From NCBI GenBank assembly GCA_963698495.1, contig CAVORB010000005.1, positions 62,001-126,000 on the forward strand: DNA of 64,000 bases. Reading direction: 5' to 3'. Made by a program: the position numbers and the translations under genes. A model generated the notes under the pieces. The model was not told the origin of the DNA. It did not search any database and saw only the letters and a program-made list of their open reading frames with translations. Positions 18,737-30,850 of the stretch are shown here, one piece after another (the first letter of the stretch is position 1; every line of letters starts with the position of its first letter). The DNA is from CAVORB01 sp963698495. Lineage in GTDB: Bacteria; Pseudomonadota; Gammaproteobacteria; Chromatiales; Chromatiaceae.

Positions 18737-19540
18737 ATGCAACGGGATGAAGCAGCCCGGTTCGCGATGGGTATAGAGTACGACGGAAGCGCCTTCCGCG
18801 GCTGGCAGATTCAGAACCACGCGCGCACCGTCCAGGAGTGCCTCGAGCAGGCGATTGCCAAGGTAGCCGATCACGCGGTCAGGGTCGGCTGCGCGGGGCG
18901 GACCGACGCAGGAGTGCATGCGCGGGAACAGGTGATCCATTTCGATACCGCCGCGATCCGTGCGCCCCGTTCCTGGATCCTGGGTACGAACGTGAATCTG
19001 CCGCCCGATGTCAGCGTGCGTTGGGCGGTGCCGGTTTCGACCGACTTTCACGCGAGATTCAGCGCGACGGCGCGCCACTATCTCTATCGTATCCTGTGCC
19101 GATCAACGCGGTCCGCGCTGTTACGTGATCGTGCCGTCTGGCTGCATCATGATCTCGATCTGGATCGCATGCGGCGTGCGGGTCAGGCGCTCGTGGGGGA
19201 GCACGATTTTTCGAGCTACCGCGCCCTCGCGTGTCAAGCCAAGAGCCCGGTCCGGCGCGTCCACTATCTCGCCATCGAGCGCTGCGGTGACGTCATCGAG
19301 ATTCATGTCGGCGCCAACGGCTTCCTGCACCACATGGTGCGTAACATCGCCGGCGTGCTGATGAAGATCGGGCGTGGCGAGGCCTCGGTGTCCTGGGCGC
19401 AGGAGTTGCTCGACGTCCGAGACCGCACTCGAGGCGGTGTCACCGCCCCGCCTCAGGGGCTGTTCTTCGTGCGCGCGGACTACCCGACGAAGTTCGGTCT
19501 CCCACAGCTCGAAACGCCCCGTTGCCGTTCTGATCTCTAA
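18737..19540 (+). CDS. truA: tRNA pseudouridine(38-40) synthase TruA
   Basis: Modifies uridines 38-40 in the anticodon arm of many tRNAs. The 267-residue protein has EYDGSAFRGWQIQ near the start, the catalytic Asp57 in GCAGRTDAGVHA, and the C-terminal FLHHMVRNIAGVL motif. Full length. It sits between fimV and trpF on the same strand, and its end is 13 bp before the trpF start. Confidence 0.96.
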   Translation: MQRDEAARFAMGIEYDGSAFRGWQIQNHARTVQECLEQAIAKVADHAVRVGCAGRTDAGVHAREQVIHFDTAAIRAPRSWILGTNVNLPPDVSVRWAVPVSTDFHARFSATARHYLYRILCRSTRSALLRDRAVWLHHDLDLDRMRRAGQALVGEHDFSSYRALACQAKSPVRRVHYLAIERCGDVIEIHVGANGFLHHMVRNIAGVLMKIGRGEASVSWAQELLDVRDRTRGGVTAPPQGLFFVRADYPTKFGLPQLETPRCRSDL

Positions 19541-19553
19541 CGGATTTTCGTCC

Positions 19554-20166
19554 ATGAAGCGAACCCGGGTTAAGATTTGCGGTCTGACCAGGGGTTCCGA
19601 TGTGCGGGCCGCGGCCGATCTTGGGGCCGATGCGGTCGGGCTGGTCTTTTTCGACCCGAGTCCGCGATCGGTGGGGATCGATCAGGCACGCCGGCTGCTC
19701 GACCTTCTGCCGCCCTTCGTCACCGCAGCGGGTCTGTTCGTCGATGCCGACCCGGATTACGTCAGGGCCGTGCTGGCGTCGGTGCCGATCGACCTTGTTC
19801 AGTTTCACGGCGACGAGCCCGCGAGCTATTGCTCCGGGTTCGGCCGGCCTTGGATCAAGGCAATCCGGATGCGTCCGGGAGTCGACCTGATCGCGGCCGA
19901 GCGCAACTACGCTGGTGCCCGGGGTTTGCTCCTGGATACCTACGACCCCGGGACCGCCGGGGGCACGGGCCGAAGCTTCGACTGGGGCCTGATCCCCCAG
20001 CCACTGGCGTCGCGCGTGGTCCTGGCTGGCGGGCTGAACCCGGGCAATGTGGCGGAGGCGATCCGTCGGGTGCGTCCCTGGGGCGTCGACGTCAGCGGTG
20101 GCGTCGAATCGGCCAAGGGCATCAAAGACCAGGCGGCGATCGCCGCCTTCATGCAAGAGGTGAAAC

Positions 20167-20183
<17 letters not shown>
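19554..20183 (+). CDS. trpF: phosphoribosylanthranilate isomerase
   Basis: TIM-barrel enzyme for the Amadori rearrangement in tryptophan synthesis. The N-terminal VKICGLTR contains the catalytic Cys9. LLLDTYDPGTAGGTGRSFDW holds the catalytic Asp and phosphate-binding glycines, and VDVSGGVE is the second phosphate site. It is 209 residues and monofunctional, not fused to trpC. Its last 17 bp overlap the start of trpB, so the two are translationally coupled. Confidence 0.96.
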
Positions 20184-21377
<1,194 letters not shown>

Positions 21378-21381
<4 letters not shown>

Positions 21382-22193
21382 GCAGAATCGCGGAGCGCTT
21401 CGCCAATCTGAGGGGGCAGGGCAGAACGGCGCTGGTGCCCTTCGTGACCGCGGGCGATCCGGAGCCCCCGGTCACCGTGCCGCTGATGCATGCGATGGTT
21501 GCCGCGGGCGCGGATCTGATCGAGCTTGGCGTCCCTTTCTCCGATCCGATCGCCGACGGACCCGTGATCCAGCGTGCCAGCGAGCGCGCCCTGGCGCATC
21601 ACGTGAGCCTGCATCATGTGCTGGACATGGTCAGGGAGTTCCGGGAGCGCGACGACCAGACGCCGGTGGTGCTCATGGGATACCTGAACCCGATCGAGGT
21701 CATCGGCTACGGCACCTTCGCCGCGGAGGCGAGGGAAGCGGGCGTCGACGGGGCACTGGTGGTGGACGTGCCGCCGGAGGAGAGTCAGGATCTCGTGTCC
21801 GCCCTGCGCGCGGCCGAGATCGATCTCGTGTACCTGCTCGCCCCGACCTCCACCGAGGAGCGCATTCGCAAGATCGGTGCGGTAGCGAGCGGTTTCGTCT
21901 ACTACGTGGCGGTCAAGGGCGTGACCGGCGCGGGCAACCTGGACACGGGCGCGGTTGGGGAGCGGCTGGGCGAGATCCGCCGTCACATCCGGCTCCCGGT
22001 CGGCGTCGGCTTCGGCATCAAGGATGCCGCTACGGCCTCGCGCGTGGCGGAGGTGTCGGACGCGGTCATCGTCGGCAGCGCCATCGTCGGACGCATGGAG
22101 GAGCTTGCCTCGACGCCCGAGCGCATCCCAACCGTGGTGAGCGGTTTCCTCAGCGAGCTGCGGGCCGGCATCGACGCTGCCGTGAAGCGCTGA
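21378..22193 (+). CDS. trpA: tryptophan synthase alpha chain
   Basis: TIM-barrel subunit that releases indole from indole-3-glycerol phosphate and channels it to TrpB. The catalytic Glu49 and Asp60 are both in the block LIELGVPFSDPIADGPVIQ. The GVGFGIKD phosphate site is also present. It is 271 residues. The ATGA overlap with trpB implies coupled translation. trpC, trpD and trpE are not in the window, consistent with a split trp pathway. Confidence 0.98.
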
Positions 22194-22228
22194 ATCGATC
22201 GGCGTCCCTGGGCGCTGGAGAGAAGCAC

Positions 22229-23089
22229 ATGAGCTGGTTCGAAAAATTGATGCCCAGCCGGATCCGCACCGAGGCCAGCAGCAAGCGGGCCGTGCCGGAG
22301 GGGCTGTGGGCCAAATGTCCGGGTTGCAGCGCGATTCTCTACCGCGCCGAGCTCGAGCGCAATCTGGAGGTCTGCCCAAAGTGCGGCCACCACAACCGGC
22401 TGGGTGCGCGCCGCCGGCTCGATGCCTTTCTCGATCCCGAGCCGAGGGAGGAGATTGCGCCGGATCTCGAGTCCGGAGATCCGCTGAAATTCAAGGACCT
22501 CAAGAAGTACAAGGACCGCATCAGCCAGGCCCAGAAGCAGACCGGTGAAAAGGAGGCGCTGGTGGTGATGCGCGGCCGCGTAAAGGGACTGGACATGGTG
22601 GTGGCGGCCTTCGAATTCGAGTTCATGGGCGGGTCGATGGGCTCGGTGGTGGGCGAGCGCTTCGTGCGCGGGGTCGAGACCGCCATTGATCACGGTGCGG
22701 CGATGGTCTGTTTCTCGGCCAGCGGCGGGGCGCGCATGCAGGAGTCCCTGTTCTCCCTGATGCAGATGGCAAAGACCAGCGCCGCGCTCGGCCGCCTGCG
22801 CGAGCGCGCTCTTCCATTCGTCTCGGTGATGACCGATCCGACCATGGGCGGGGTCTCGGCCAGCCTGGCGATGCTCGGTGACATCAATATCGCCGAGCCC
22901 AACGCGCTGATCGGATTCGCCGGTCCGCGCGTGATCGAGCAGACGGTGCGCGAGAAGCTGCCGGAAGGTTTTCAGCGCAGCGAGTTCCTGCTGGAGCACG
23001 GCGCGTTGGACATGATCCTCGACCGCCGCGACATGCGCGATCAGATCGCGGACGCCATCGCCATTCTCACCCATCGGCCGCGGCCCTAA
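22229..23089 (+). CDS. accD: acetyl-CoA carboxylase carboxyltransferase subunit beta
   Basis: With AccA it transfers carboxyl from biotin to acetyl-CoA, giving malonyl-CoA. An N-terminal C4 zinc ribbon has Cys30, Cys33, Cys49 and Cys52. The crotonase-like carboxyltransferase core follows (SASGGARMQES, TDPTMGGVSAS, IGFAGPRVIEQT). It is 286 residues, slightly shorter than E. coli AccD. The start is 35 bp after trpA, with GGAGAGAAG upstream. The order trpBA-accD-folC is conserved in gammaproteobacteria. Confidence 0.97.
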   Translation: MSWFEKLMPSRIRTEASSKRAVPEGLWAKCPGCSAILYRAELERNLEVCPKCGHHNRLGARRRLDAFLDPEPREEIAPDLESGDPLKFKDLKKYKDRISQAQKQTGEKEALVVMRGRVKGLDMVVAAFEFEFMGGSMGSVVGERFVRGVETAIDHGAAMVCFSASGGARMQESLFSLMQMAKTSAALGRLRERALPFVSVMTDPTMGGVSASLAMLGDINIAEPNALIGFAGPRVIEQTVREKLPEGFQRSEFLLEHGALDMILDRRDMRDQIADAIAILTHRPRP

Positions 23090-23219
23090 GGCAGGGGCTC
23101 GGGAGGCATCGGGACGCTGATGCCGAGCAGGGGGGCCGAATGCGTTGCGCTTCGGGCCGGGGTTCCCGCACCGGCGACGTGTCGGCCACCATCGACTACC
23201 GTGAGGCCTGTTCCCGCCC

Positions 23220-24518
23220 TTGACGCCGATTGACCCTCCCAAGCGGTTCGACGATCTGGGTGCCTGGCTGCGCTGGCAGGAGGGCCTGCACCCGAACGCG
23301 ATCGACCTCGGGCTGGAGCGGGTCCGGGCGGTGTGGGGGCGCCTGGGGCCAGATTCCCCGCCGTTCCCCGTCATTACGGTCGCCGGAACCAACGGCAAGG
23401 GGTCATGCGCGGCCATGCTCGAGGCCGTCTACGCCGCCGCCGGTTACCGCACCTGCTGCTACACCTCGCCGCATCTGCTGCGCTACAACGAGCGCATCCG
23501 CATCGACCGGCGGGAGGTGGGTGACGCCGACCTCTGTGCCGCCTTCCAGCGTGTGGAGAACGCACGCGGCGCGGTGACGCTGACCTATTTCGAGTTCGGA
23601 ACCCTTGCCGCCCTCGATCTCTTCCTGAGAGCCGCGCCGGATGTGGCGATTCTGGAGGTCGGGCTCGGCGGTCGGCTCGATGCGGTCAACCTGCTGGACG
23701 CCGACGTCGCGGTGGTGACCAGCATCGGACGGGATCACGTGGCCTGGCTGGGCGAGGATCTCGAGAGCATCGCCGCGGAAAAGGCGGGTATCTTCCGGCC
23801 CGGGCGGCCGGCGGTGGTTGGGCATCGCAATCCCGCGGACGCGATCCGCGCGAGGGCGGAGCAGCTCGGCAGCCAGCTGCATGTGCTTGGACGCGATTTC
23901 GACTGGAGGCGCGACGAGCTGGGTTGGCACTGGCTGGGTCCCGGGTGGCCGCCCACCGCGCTGCCGGCGCCTGCCCTCCGAGGGGAGCATCAGTACGACA
24001 ACGCGGCAACCGCCTTCATGGCGATATCCTGCCTCGCGCAACGGCTGCCGGTGCCTCTGTCCAGCTTGCGCGAGGGCTTGCTCAGGGTGAGCTTGCCGGG
24101 GCGCTTCCAGGTCATTCCCGGCGACGTCACCTGGATACTGGATGTGGCTCACAACGGTCAGGCGGCGGAGACCTTGGCCGCCAATTTGGCGGCCTTCCCA
24201 TGTCGCGGGGCCCTGCACGCCGTTCTCGGCATCCTGAAGGACAAGGAGCCGGCGGCCATCGTCGCCCCGCTTGCCGAACGCGTGAGAGTATGGCACCTGG
24301 GGCAGACATCGGGTCCCCGCTCGCTCCCCGCAGTGGAGCTGATGCATGCGCTCGACGGTCTTCTGTCCTTCGACCGCATGCACGCCTATGGTGATCTGAA
24401 CCAGGCCATGGATGGCGCGCTTGCGCTGGCGGCCAAGGGCGACTGCATCCTGGTGTCGGGATCTTTCACGACGGTCGAGGCGGCCCTGCGCCGGCTGACG
24501 GACCCGCCCGGCCGATGA
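23220..24518 (+). CDS. folC: bifunctional dihydrofolate/folylpolyglutamate synthase
   Basis: Adds glutamate to dihydropteroate and to folates. The ATP loop VAGTNGKGS is at about residues 54-62, followed by YTSPHLLRYNERIRID, EVGLGGRLDAVN and the C-terminal DVAHNGQAAE block. It is 432 residues, normal length. The only start that fits is a TTG at 23220, with no strong ribosome site, so the start is less certain than the gene. Confidence 0.95.
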   Translation: MTPIDPPKRFDDLGAWLRWQEGLHPNAIDLGLERVRAVWGRLGPDSPPFPVITVAGTNGKGSCAAMLEAVYAAAGYRTCCYTSPHLLRYNERIRIDRREVGDADLCAAFQRVENARGAVTLTYFEFGTLAALDLFLRAAPDVAILEVGLGGRLDAVNLLDADVAVVTSIGRDHVAWLGEDLESIAAEKAGIFRPGRPAVVGHRNPADAIRARAEQLGSQLHVLGRDFDWRRDELGWHWLGPGWPPTALPAPALRGEHQYDNAATAFMAISCLAQRLPVPLSSLREGLLRVSLPGRFQVIPGDVTWILDVAHNGQAAETLAANLAAFPCRGALHAVLGILKDKEPAAIVAPLAERVRVWHLGQTSGPRSLPAVELMHALDGLLSFDRMHAYGDLNQAMDGALALAAKGDCILVSGSFTTVEAALRRLTDPPGR

Positions 24519-24715
24519 TTCGGGTCTTGCTTGAAACCGAGCCTGGCGAGCACGAGCGCCCTGCGGTCGTTCCAGGCCCCGGCAGTGCCGTTGGCTTCGG
24601 CAAGCGGTGCGTTATTCAGCGCGTAGCCCTGATATAATCCGTACTCGCCGGGCGTCGTGTCGCCCGGCCTTGAGTTTGGGCGAACCTGAAACACCGCGGG
24701 GGTGTGGGAGATCGG

Positions 24716-25354
24716 ATGGAGGAAGGCTCTAAGCGGCGTCTGGCAGGAGCGGTGGTCATCGTGCTGCTGGTGGTGGTGTTTCTCCCGATGCTGCTCGAGG
24801 AGGATGCCCCATCGCCTGTGCCGGATGGTGATCTGGTCATTCCGCCGCGACCGGAGTTTGCCCCCGATTTCGACACGCGGGTCGCCGAGCCGCCGCTGGC
24901 GCCGGCACCGATTCCAATGCCTGCGGAGCTTCCGCCGCCGTCACTGTACGAGCAGCCTGAGAGCGCCGATGCCGGGGCGCCGGAGCCGGAGTTGGCGCCC
25001 GAGCCGGAGTCCGAGGTGGACCAGGAACCGATACCGGAGCCCGTCGCCATCGCCCCCGCGCCACGGGTGACTGCCCCTGAGCCCCCGCCGCCGACTCGTC
25101 CCCCGGCGCCAACGGGAGCTCCCTCCTGGGTGATCCAGGTGTCCGCTTTGACGGAGGTCGAGCGCGCGCGAAACCTCGAGAAGGACCTGCGATCCAAGGG
25201 CTTCCCGGTCTTCATCGAAGAGGCGACCGTGGACGGGAAGGTCTTTCATCGTGTTCGCATCGGACCCGAGGCCGATCGCGACCGGATCGAGCGGATGGCC
25301 CGATCCCTGAAGGAAAAGACCGGCCTCGACGGCCAGATAAAACGGTATCCCTAG
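24716..25354 (+). CDS. dedD: SPOR-domain cell-division protein DedD
   Basis: A bitopic inner-membrane protein of 212 residues: short basic N-terminus (EGSKRR), one membrane helix (about residues 9-25), a long Pro/Glu-rich periplasmic linker and a C-terminal SPOR domain (about 135-212, beginning WVIQVSALTEVERA). SPOR domains bind denuded glycan at the septum. The gene lies between folC and cvpA, exactly where E. coli has dedD. The ATG at 24716 is preferred over an in-frame GTG 12 bp upstream because GGGAG precedes it. Confidence 0.88.
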   Translation: MEEGSKRRLAGAVVIVLLVVVFLPMLLEEDAPSPVPDGDLVIPPRPEFAPDFDTRVAEPPLAPAPIPMPAELPPPSLYEQPESADAGAPEPELAPEPESEVDQEPIPEPVAIAPAPRVTAPEPPPPTRPPAPTGAPSWVIQVSALTEVERARNLEKDLRSKGFPVFIEEATVDGKVFHRVRIGPEADRDRIERMARSLKEKTGLDGQIKRYP

Positions 25355-25451
25355 CCGAGCGTTCCTTGTTCCAGTTACTCCCTTGCTTTTCGTTCGTTGG
25401 TAACCGGCATCCGGACGACGGCCCGTGGCCTTGGCCTAGGTGTGGGTGGTC

Positions 25452-25943
25452 ATGATTTGGGTCGACTACGTCATCATCGCCATCGTGGTGCTGTCCGCAC
25501 TGATCGGCTTCGCGCGTGGGCTGATCAGGGAGGTCCTTTCCCTGGCCATCTGGGTTGGCGCCGTTTTCATCGCCTGGACCTACTTCAAGGAGGTCGCGAT
25601 TCACCTGACGCCCTGGATCTCGACTCCCTCGGTGCGCCTCGGTGTCGCCTTTCTGATCATCTTGTTCGCGGTCTTGATCCTGGGGGCGATCGTCGGTCAT
25701 CTGTTCACGCTGCTGGTGGAGAAGACGGGGCTTACCGGCACCGATCGACTTCTCGGCGTGCTGTTTGGGGGTGCCCGCGGGATACTGGTGGTGGCAATGC
25801 TGGTTTTCCTCGGCGGATTGACGCCCCTTCCCGATGACCCCTGGTGGGAACAGTCGGCGTTGCTCGGCCGCTTCCAGGTGTTGGCCGAGCGGATACTCGG
25901 GGAGATCCCGCCGGCCGTGGCGGACAAGATCAAGAGCTTCTAG
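25452..25943 (+). CDS. cvpA: CvpA family membrane protein
   Basis: A 163-residue protein with four predicted hydrophobic segments and the family opening WVDYVIIAIVVLSALIGFARG, followed by a PWWEQS segment before the C-terminal tail. CvpA is linked to colicin V production and to envelope stress tolerance. Its position directly ahead of purF is the classical one. The ATG at 25452 is chosen over a GTG at 25440; both are in frame. Confidence 0.9.
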   Translation: MIWVDYVIIAIVVLSALIGFARGLIREVLSLAIWVGAVFIAWTYFKEVAIHLTPWISTPSVRLGVAFLIILFAVLILGAIVGHLFTLLVEKTGLTGTDRLLGVLFGGARGILVVAMLVFLGGLTPLPDDPWWEQSALLGRFQVLAERILGEIPPAVADKIKSF

Positions 25944-26043
25944 TAGGCTCAGTCGATAGTCGCCCCGCGGCGGAGACGGCGGTGTTTTCCGCCTCCGTGT
26001 CCGGTGCGAACCGCATCTGCTTTTGCCAACTACGAGGTGCTTC

Positions 26044-27559
<1,516 letters not shown>

Positions 27560-27590
27560 TCAGGCGCTCGGTCGGGGAATCGAACAGCAC

Positions 27591-28790
27591 ATGCAGCACA
27601 GGGACAGTCCGGGATTCTCGACGCTCGCCATCCGCACCGGCCATGCGCGCACCCAGGAGGGGGAGCACAGCGAGCCGATCTACGCCACCTCGAGCTATGT
27701 GTTCTCCAACGCGGCCGAGGCGGCGGCGCGCTTCGCCGGGGACGAGCCCGGGAACATCTATTCGCGCTTCACCAACCCGACGGTGCAGGCCTTCGAGGCC
27801 CGGCTTGCGGCCCTGGAGGGCGGGGAGTCCTGCGTGGCCACCGCCTCGGGCATGGCGGCCATCCTGTCGCTCTGCCTGGGCCTGCTCGAGGCGGGCAGTC
27901 ACATCGTCTCCTCGCGCAGCATCTTCGGCAGCACCACCATGCTGTTCAACAAGTACCTGGCGCGTTTCGGGATCGAAACCAGCTATGTGCCTCTGGCGGA
28001 TCTCGACGCCTGGAGGAACGCGATCCGGCCGCAGACGCGGTTGCTTTTCGTTGAGACCCCATCCAACCCACTGACCGAGATGGCCGAGATCCGCGCCCTC
28101 GCGGAGCTCGCCCATGCCAGCGGGTGCCTGCTCGCGGTGGACAATTGCTTCTGCACCCCGGCTCTGCAGCGGCCGCTGTCGCTCGGCGCGGATCTGGTCG
28201 TTCACTCCGCCACCAAATACCTGGACGGGCAAGGCCGTTGCCTGGGGGGTGCGGTGGTGGGCGACCGCAAGCTGGTGGGGGAGGACGTGTTCGGGGTCAT
28301 CCGCACCGCCGGGCCGAGCATGAGTCCGTTCAACGCCTGGGTGTTCCTCAAGGGGCTGGAGACCTTGGAGCTGCGTATGCTGGCCCACGCCCGCAATGCC
28401 CAGATCCTGGCCGAGTGGCTGCGGGAGCAGCCTGCTGTCGAGCGGGTCCACTACCCAGGCCTCGATTTCCACCCCCAGCACCACCTGGTGGGCAGCCAAC
28501 AGCACACCGGGGGCGGGATCGTCGCCTTCGACGTCAGGGGAGGGCGCGCGGCTGCCTGGCGCGTGATCGATGCCACTCGCATGCTCTCCATTACCGCCAA
28601 CCTGGGGGATACCAAGACCACCATCACCCATCCCGCGACCACGACCCACGGGCGGCTTACGCCGGAGGAGAGAGCGGCGGCGGGGATCGGGGATGGCCTG
28701 ATCCGCGTCGCGGTCGGCCTGGAGAACGTCGAGGACATCGAGTCTGATCTGGCGAGGGGCCTCGGCGCTCTCTCGGGCAGTCCCGCCTAA
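27591..28790 (+). CDS. metZ: O-succinylhomoserine sulfhydrylase
   Basis: PLP enzyme of the Cys/Met metabolism family that makes homocysteine directly from O-succinylhomoserine and sulfide. It has the N-terminal YATSSYVFSNAAEAAARF, the PLP lysine in VVHSATKYLDGQGR, and the SITANLGDTKTTITHPATTTH C-terminal block typical of MetZ. It is 399 residues. It lies 31 bp downstream of purF, the order known from Pseudomonas, which favours MetZ over MetB or MetY. Confidence 0.92.
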   Translation: MQHRDSPGFSTLAIRTGHARTQEGEHSEPIYATSSYVFSNAAEAAARFAGDEPGNIYSRFTNPTVQAFEARLAALEGGESCVATASGMAAILSLCLGLLEAGSHIVSSRSIFGSTTMLFNKYLARFGIETSYVPLADLDAWRNAIRPQTRLLFVETPSNPLTEMAEIRALAELAHASGCLLAVDNCFCTPALQRPLSLGADLVVHSATKYLDGQGRCLGGAVVGDRKLVGEDVFGVIRTAGPSMSPFNAWVFLKGLETLELRMLAHARNAQILAEWLREQPAVERVHYPGLDFHPQHHLVGSQQHTGGGIVAFDVRGGRAAAWRVIDATRMLSITANLGDTKTTITHPATTTHGRLTPEERAAAGIGDGLIRVAVGLENVEDIESDLARGLGALSGSPA

Positions 28791-28848
28791 GGGCGCGGCC
28801 CGTCCGGCAGCCAGTTCAGAATGCGGTCGGAAATGGGAAGCGCCGCGG

Positions 28849-29463
28849 ATGAGCCATAGCGAAGATCAATTGCCGGCGTCCCCGGACGCCGATCTGAGGG
28901 CGAAATGGGACGCCCGCTACCGCGACAGCGACCGCGAGCTCGTCCCCGCGCGGGTGCTGCTCGAAAACCGGCATCTGCTGCCGCCGAAGGGCCGCGCGCT
29001 CGATCTGGCCTGCGGACTCGGCGCGAATGCCCTGCTGCTCGCCGAGCTCGGGTTGCAGGTATCCGCCTGGGACCTGTCGGCGGTGGCCATCGATCGCCTG
29101 AAGGACGCGGCTTCCGCGCGGGGCTTGCGGATCGAGGCCCAGGTGCGCGATCTACAAGCGCATCCCCCGGAGTCTGGCGCATTCGACGTGATCGTCGTGG
29201 CCCACTTCCTGGATCGGGCGTTGGCACCGAAGATCGCCGAGGCGCTGCGCCCCGGGGCGCTGCTCTTCTACCAGACCTTCACCCGCGAGGCGGTTTCCGA
29301 CGGCGGCCCCTCGAACCCCGAGTACCGGCTCGGGGTCAACGAGCTTTTGCGGCTCTTTCCAGGGCTCATCGTGCGTGTCTACCGGGAAGAAGGGAGGCTC
29401 GGTGACCATACCCTCGGCACCCGCGATGTCGCCATGCTGGTAGCGGAAAGGCCGCGATCCTGA
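28849..29463 (+). CDS. class I SAM-dependent methyltransferase (TehB-like)
   Basis: A 204-residue Rossmann-fold methyltransferase. Motif I is ALDLACGLGANALLLAELG, followed by an acidic residue at the end of strand 2 (SAWDLSAVAIDRL) and the FDVIVVAHFL motif IV region. It resembles TehB-type small-molecule methyltransferases found next to metZ in related genomes; the substrate cannot be assigned. The start has GGAAGCG upstream. It probably shares the purF-metZ transcript (58-bp gap). Confidence 0.82.
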   Translation: MSHSEDQLPASPDADLRAKWDARYRDSDRELVPARVLLENRHLLPPKGRALDLACGLGANALLLAELGLQVSAWDLSAVAIDRLKDAASARGLRIEAQVRDLQAHPPESGAFDVIVVAHFLDRALAPKIAEALRPGALLFYQTFTREAVSDGGPSNPEYRLGVNELLRLFPGLIVRVYREEGRLGDHTLGTRDVAMLVAERPRS

Positions 29464-29637
29464 CCCCTGCCGGGGACCATCGACCTGCGTTCAGCCCCCC
29501 GTCGAGTGCGAACGATGGCTTGAGCCAACCGAAGACCTGTGCGCTTCTTATCGACCTCGGTTGCAACAGGTAGCCGATCTTGTGTCGGTACTGGCGGGTG
29601 GTTACCTGGCTAACGAGCGAGCGAGAAGGATCAATCA

Positions 29638-30748
29638 ATGACCGATCAAAACGTATTCGTAAACAACGCCCTCGAAGCGACCATCCGTATCGGGATACTC
29701 TCTGCTGCTCGTTGCCTGGTGCTTCGACATTGTCCGTCCCTTCATCATTCCCATCGTCTGGGGAATCATTATCGCGATCGGTACTTACCCCGCATTCCTG
29801 TCCTTGCGGCGAAGGCTCGGAGGACGCGGGGTATTGTCCGCGACCCTGATCACGCTCCTGGGGCTCCTGATCCTGATCGTGCCGACCGTGCTGCTCAGCG
29901 GCACGCTCATCGACAGCGCGCATGGATTGGCCAAGGGCCTGCAGCAGGGGACCATCGCGGTCCCCTCACCGCCGGAGAGCGTCAAGGGGTGGCCGGTGGT
30001 CGGGGAGGCGTTGGATGTCTTCTGGCGCCAGGCATCTCAGAACCTGGCGGCGACGGCGGCGAAAATCGCTCCCCAGCTCAAGGCGGCGGGCTCCTGGCTG
30101 CTATCGACGGCGGCTGGGGCTGGTTTCGGCATCCTGAAGTTCGTGATCGCCATCGTCATCTCCGGCGTGCTGCTGGCGAACGCTGAAGCGAGCGGCAGGA
30201 CGGCCTACGCGATTTCCACCCGGCTCGCCGGCCAGAAGGGCGCCGAGTTTGCGAAGCTGGCGGAGGTTACGGTGCGCAGCGTCACCCGCGGGATCCTCGG
30301 CGTGGCGCTGATCCAGTCGCTACTCATCGGCCTGGGATTCCTGGTGATGGGCATTCCCGGCGCCGGACTCTGGGCGCTGCTGTGCCTGATCCTCAGCGTC
30401 ATCCAGATCGGCCCGTTTCCGGTCGTGCTGCCGGTCCTGTTCTACGTGTTCTCGACGGCCGACACCGGGCCGGCGGTGATATTCCTGATCTGGAGCCTGT
30501 TTGCGGGTTCCGTCGACAATATCCTGAAACCCATCCTGCTCGGGCGGGGCGTGGATGTCCCCATGGCCGTGATCTTCATCGGGGCGATCGGGGGCTTCAT
30601 CACCTCGGGCATCATCGGGCTCTTCGTCGGTGCGGTGGTGCTGGTCCTCGGATACAAGCTCTTCCTCGCCTGGGTTTACGATCAACCCGGCGCTGGCGCC
30701 TCAGCGCCGCCGGCCGCCGCCAGTCCGGTCGCGAGCGACGAGTCGTAG
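29638..30748 (+). CDS. AI-2E family transporter (one apparent +1 frameshift)
   Basis: A polytopic inner-membrane protein of the AI-2E/PerM superfamily. The N-terminus MTDQNVFVNNALEATIRIGIL is in one frame. From 29702 the next frame continues LLLVAWCFDIVRPFIIPIVW and then runs through the rest of the protein, including the PGAGLWALLCLILSVIQIG and SVDNILKPILLGRG signatures. One extra T at 29701 accounts for the break, and the repaired protein is 369 residues. The ATG has GAAGGA upstream. The transported substrate is unknown; members range from autoinducer-2 exporters to Na+/H+ antiporters. An insertion error is the likely cause. Confidence 0.85.
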
Positions 30749-30850
30749 GCCATGATGCGCCGAGCCCGCTAGGCTGGGCCGTTCGTTGATTCGAGCCAGC
30801 CAAGATGGCGGGCGGAAGTCCGCGCACATCCGCGCACAGACGCCCGAGGC

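Noticed and set aside
19374..19553. N-terminal extension of trpF
   Set aside because: The extended frame overlaps truA and reads as its shadow; the conserved protein starts at 19554.
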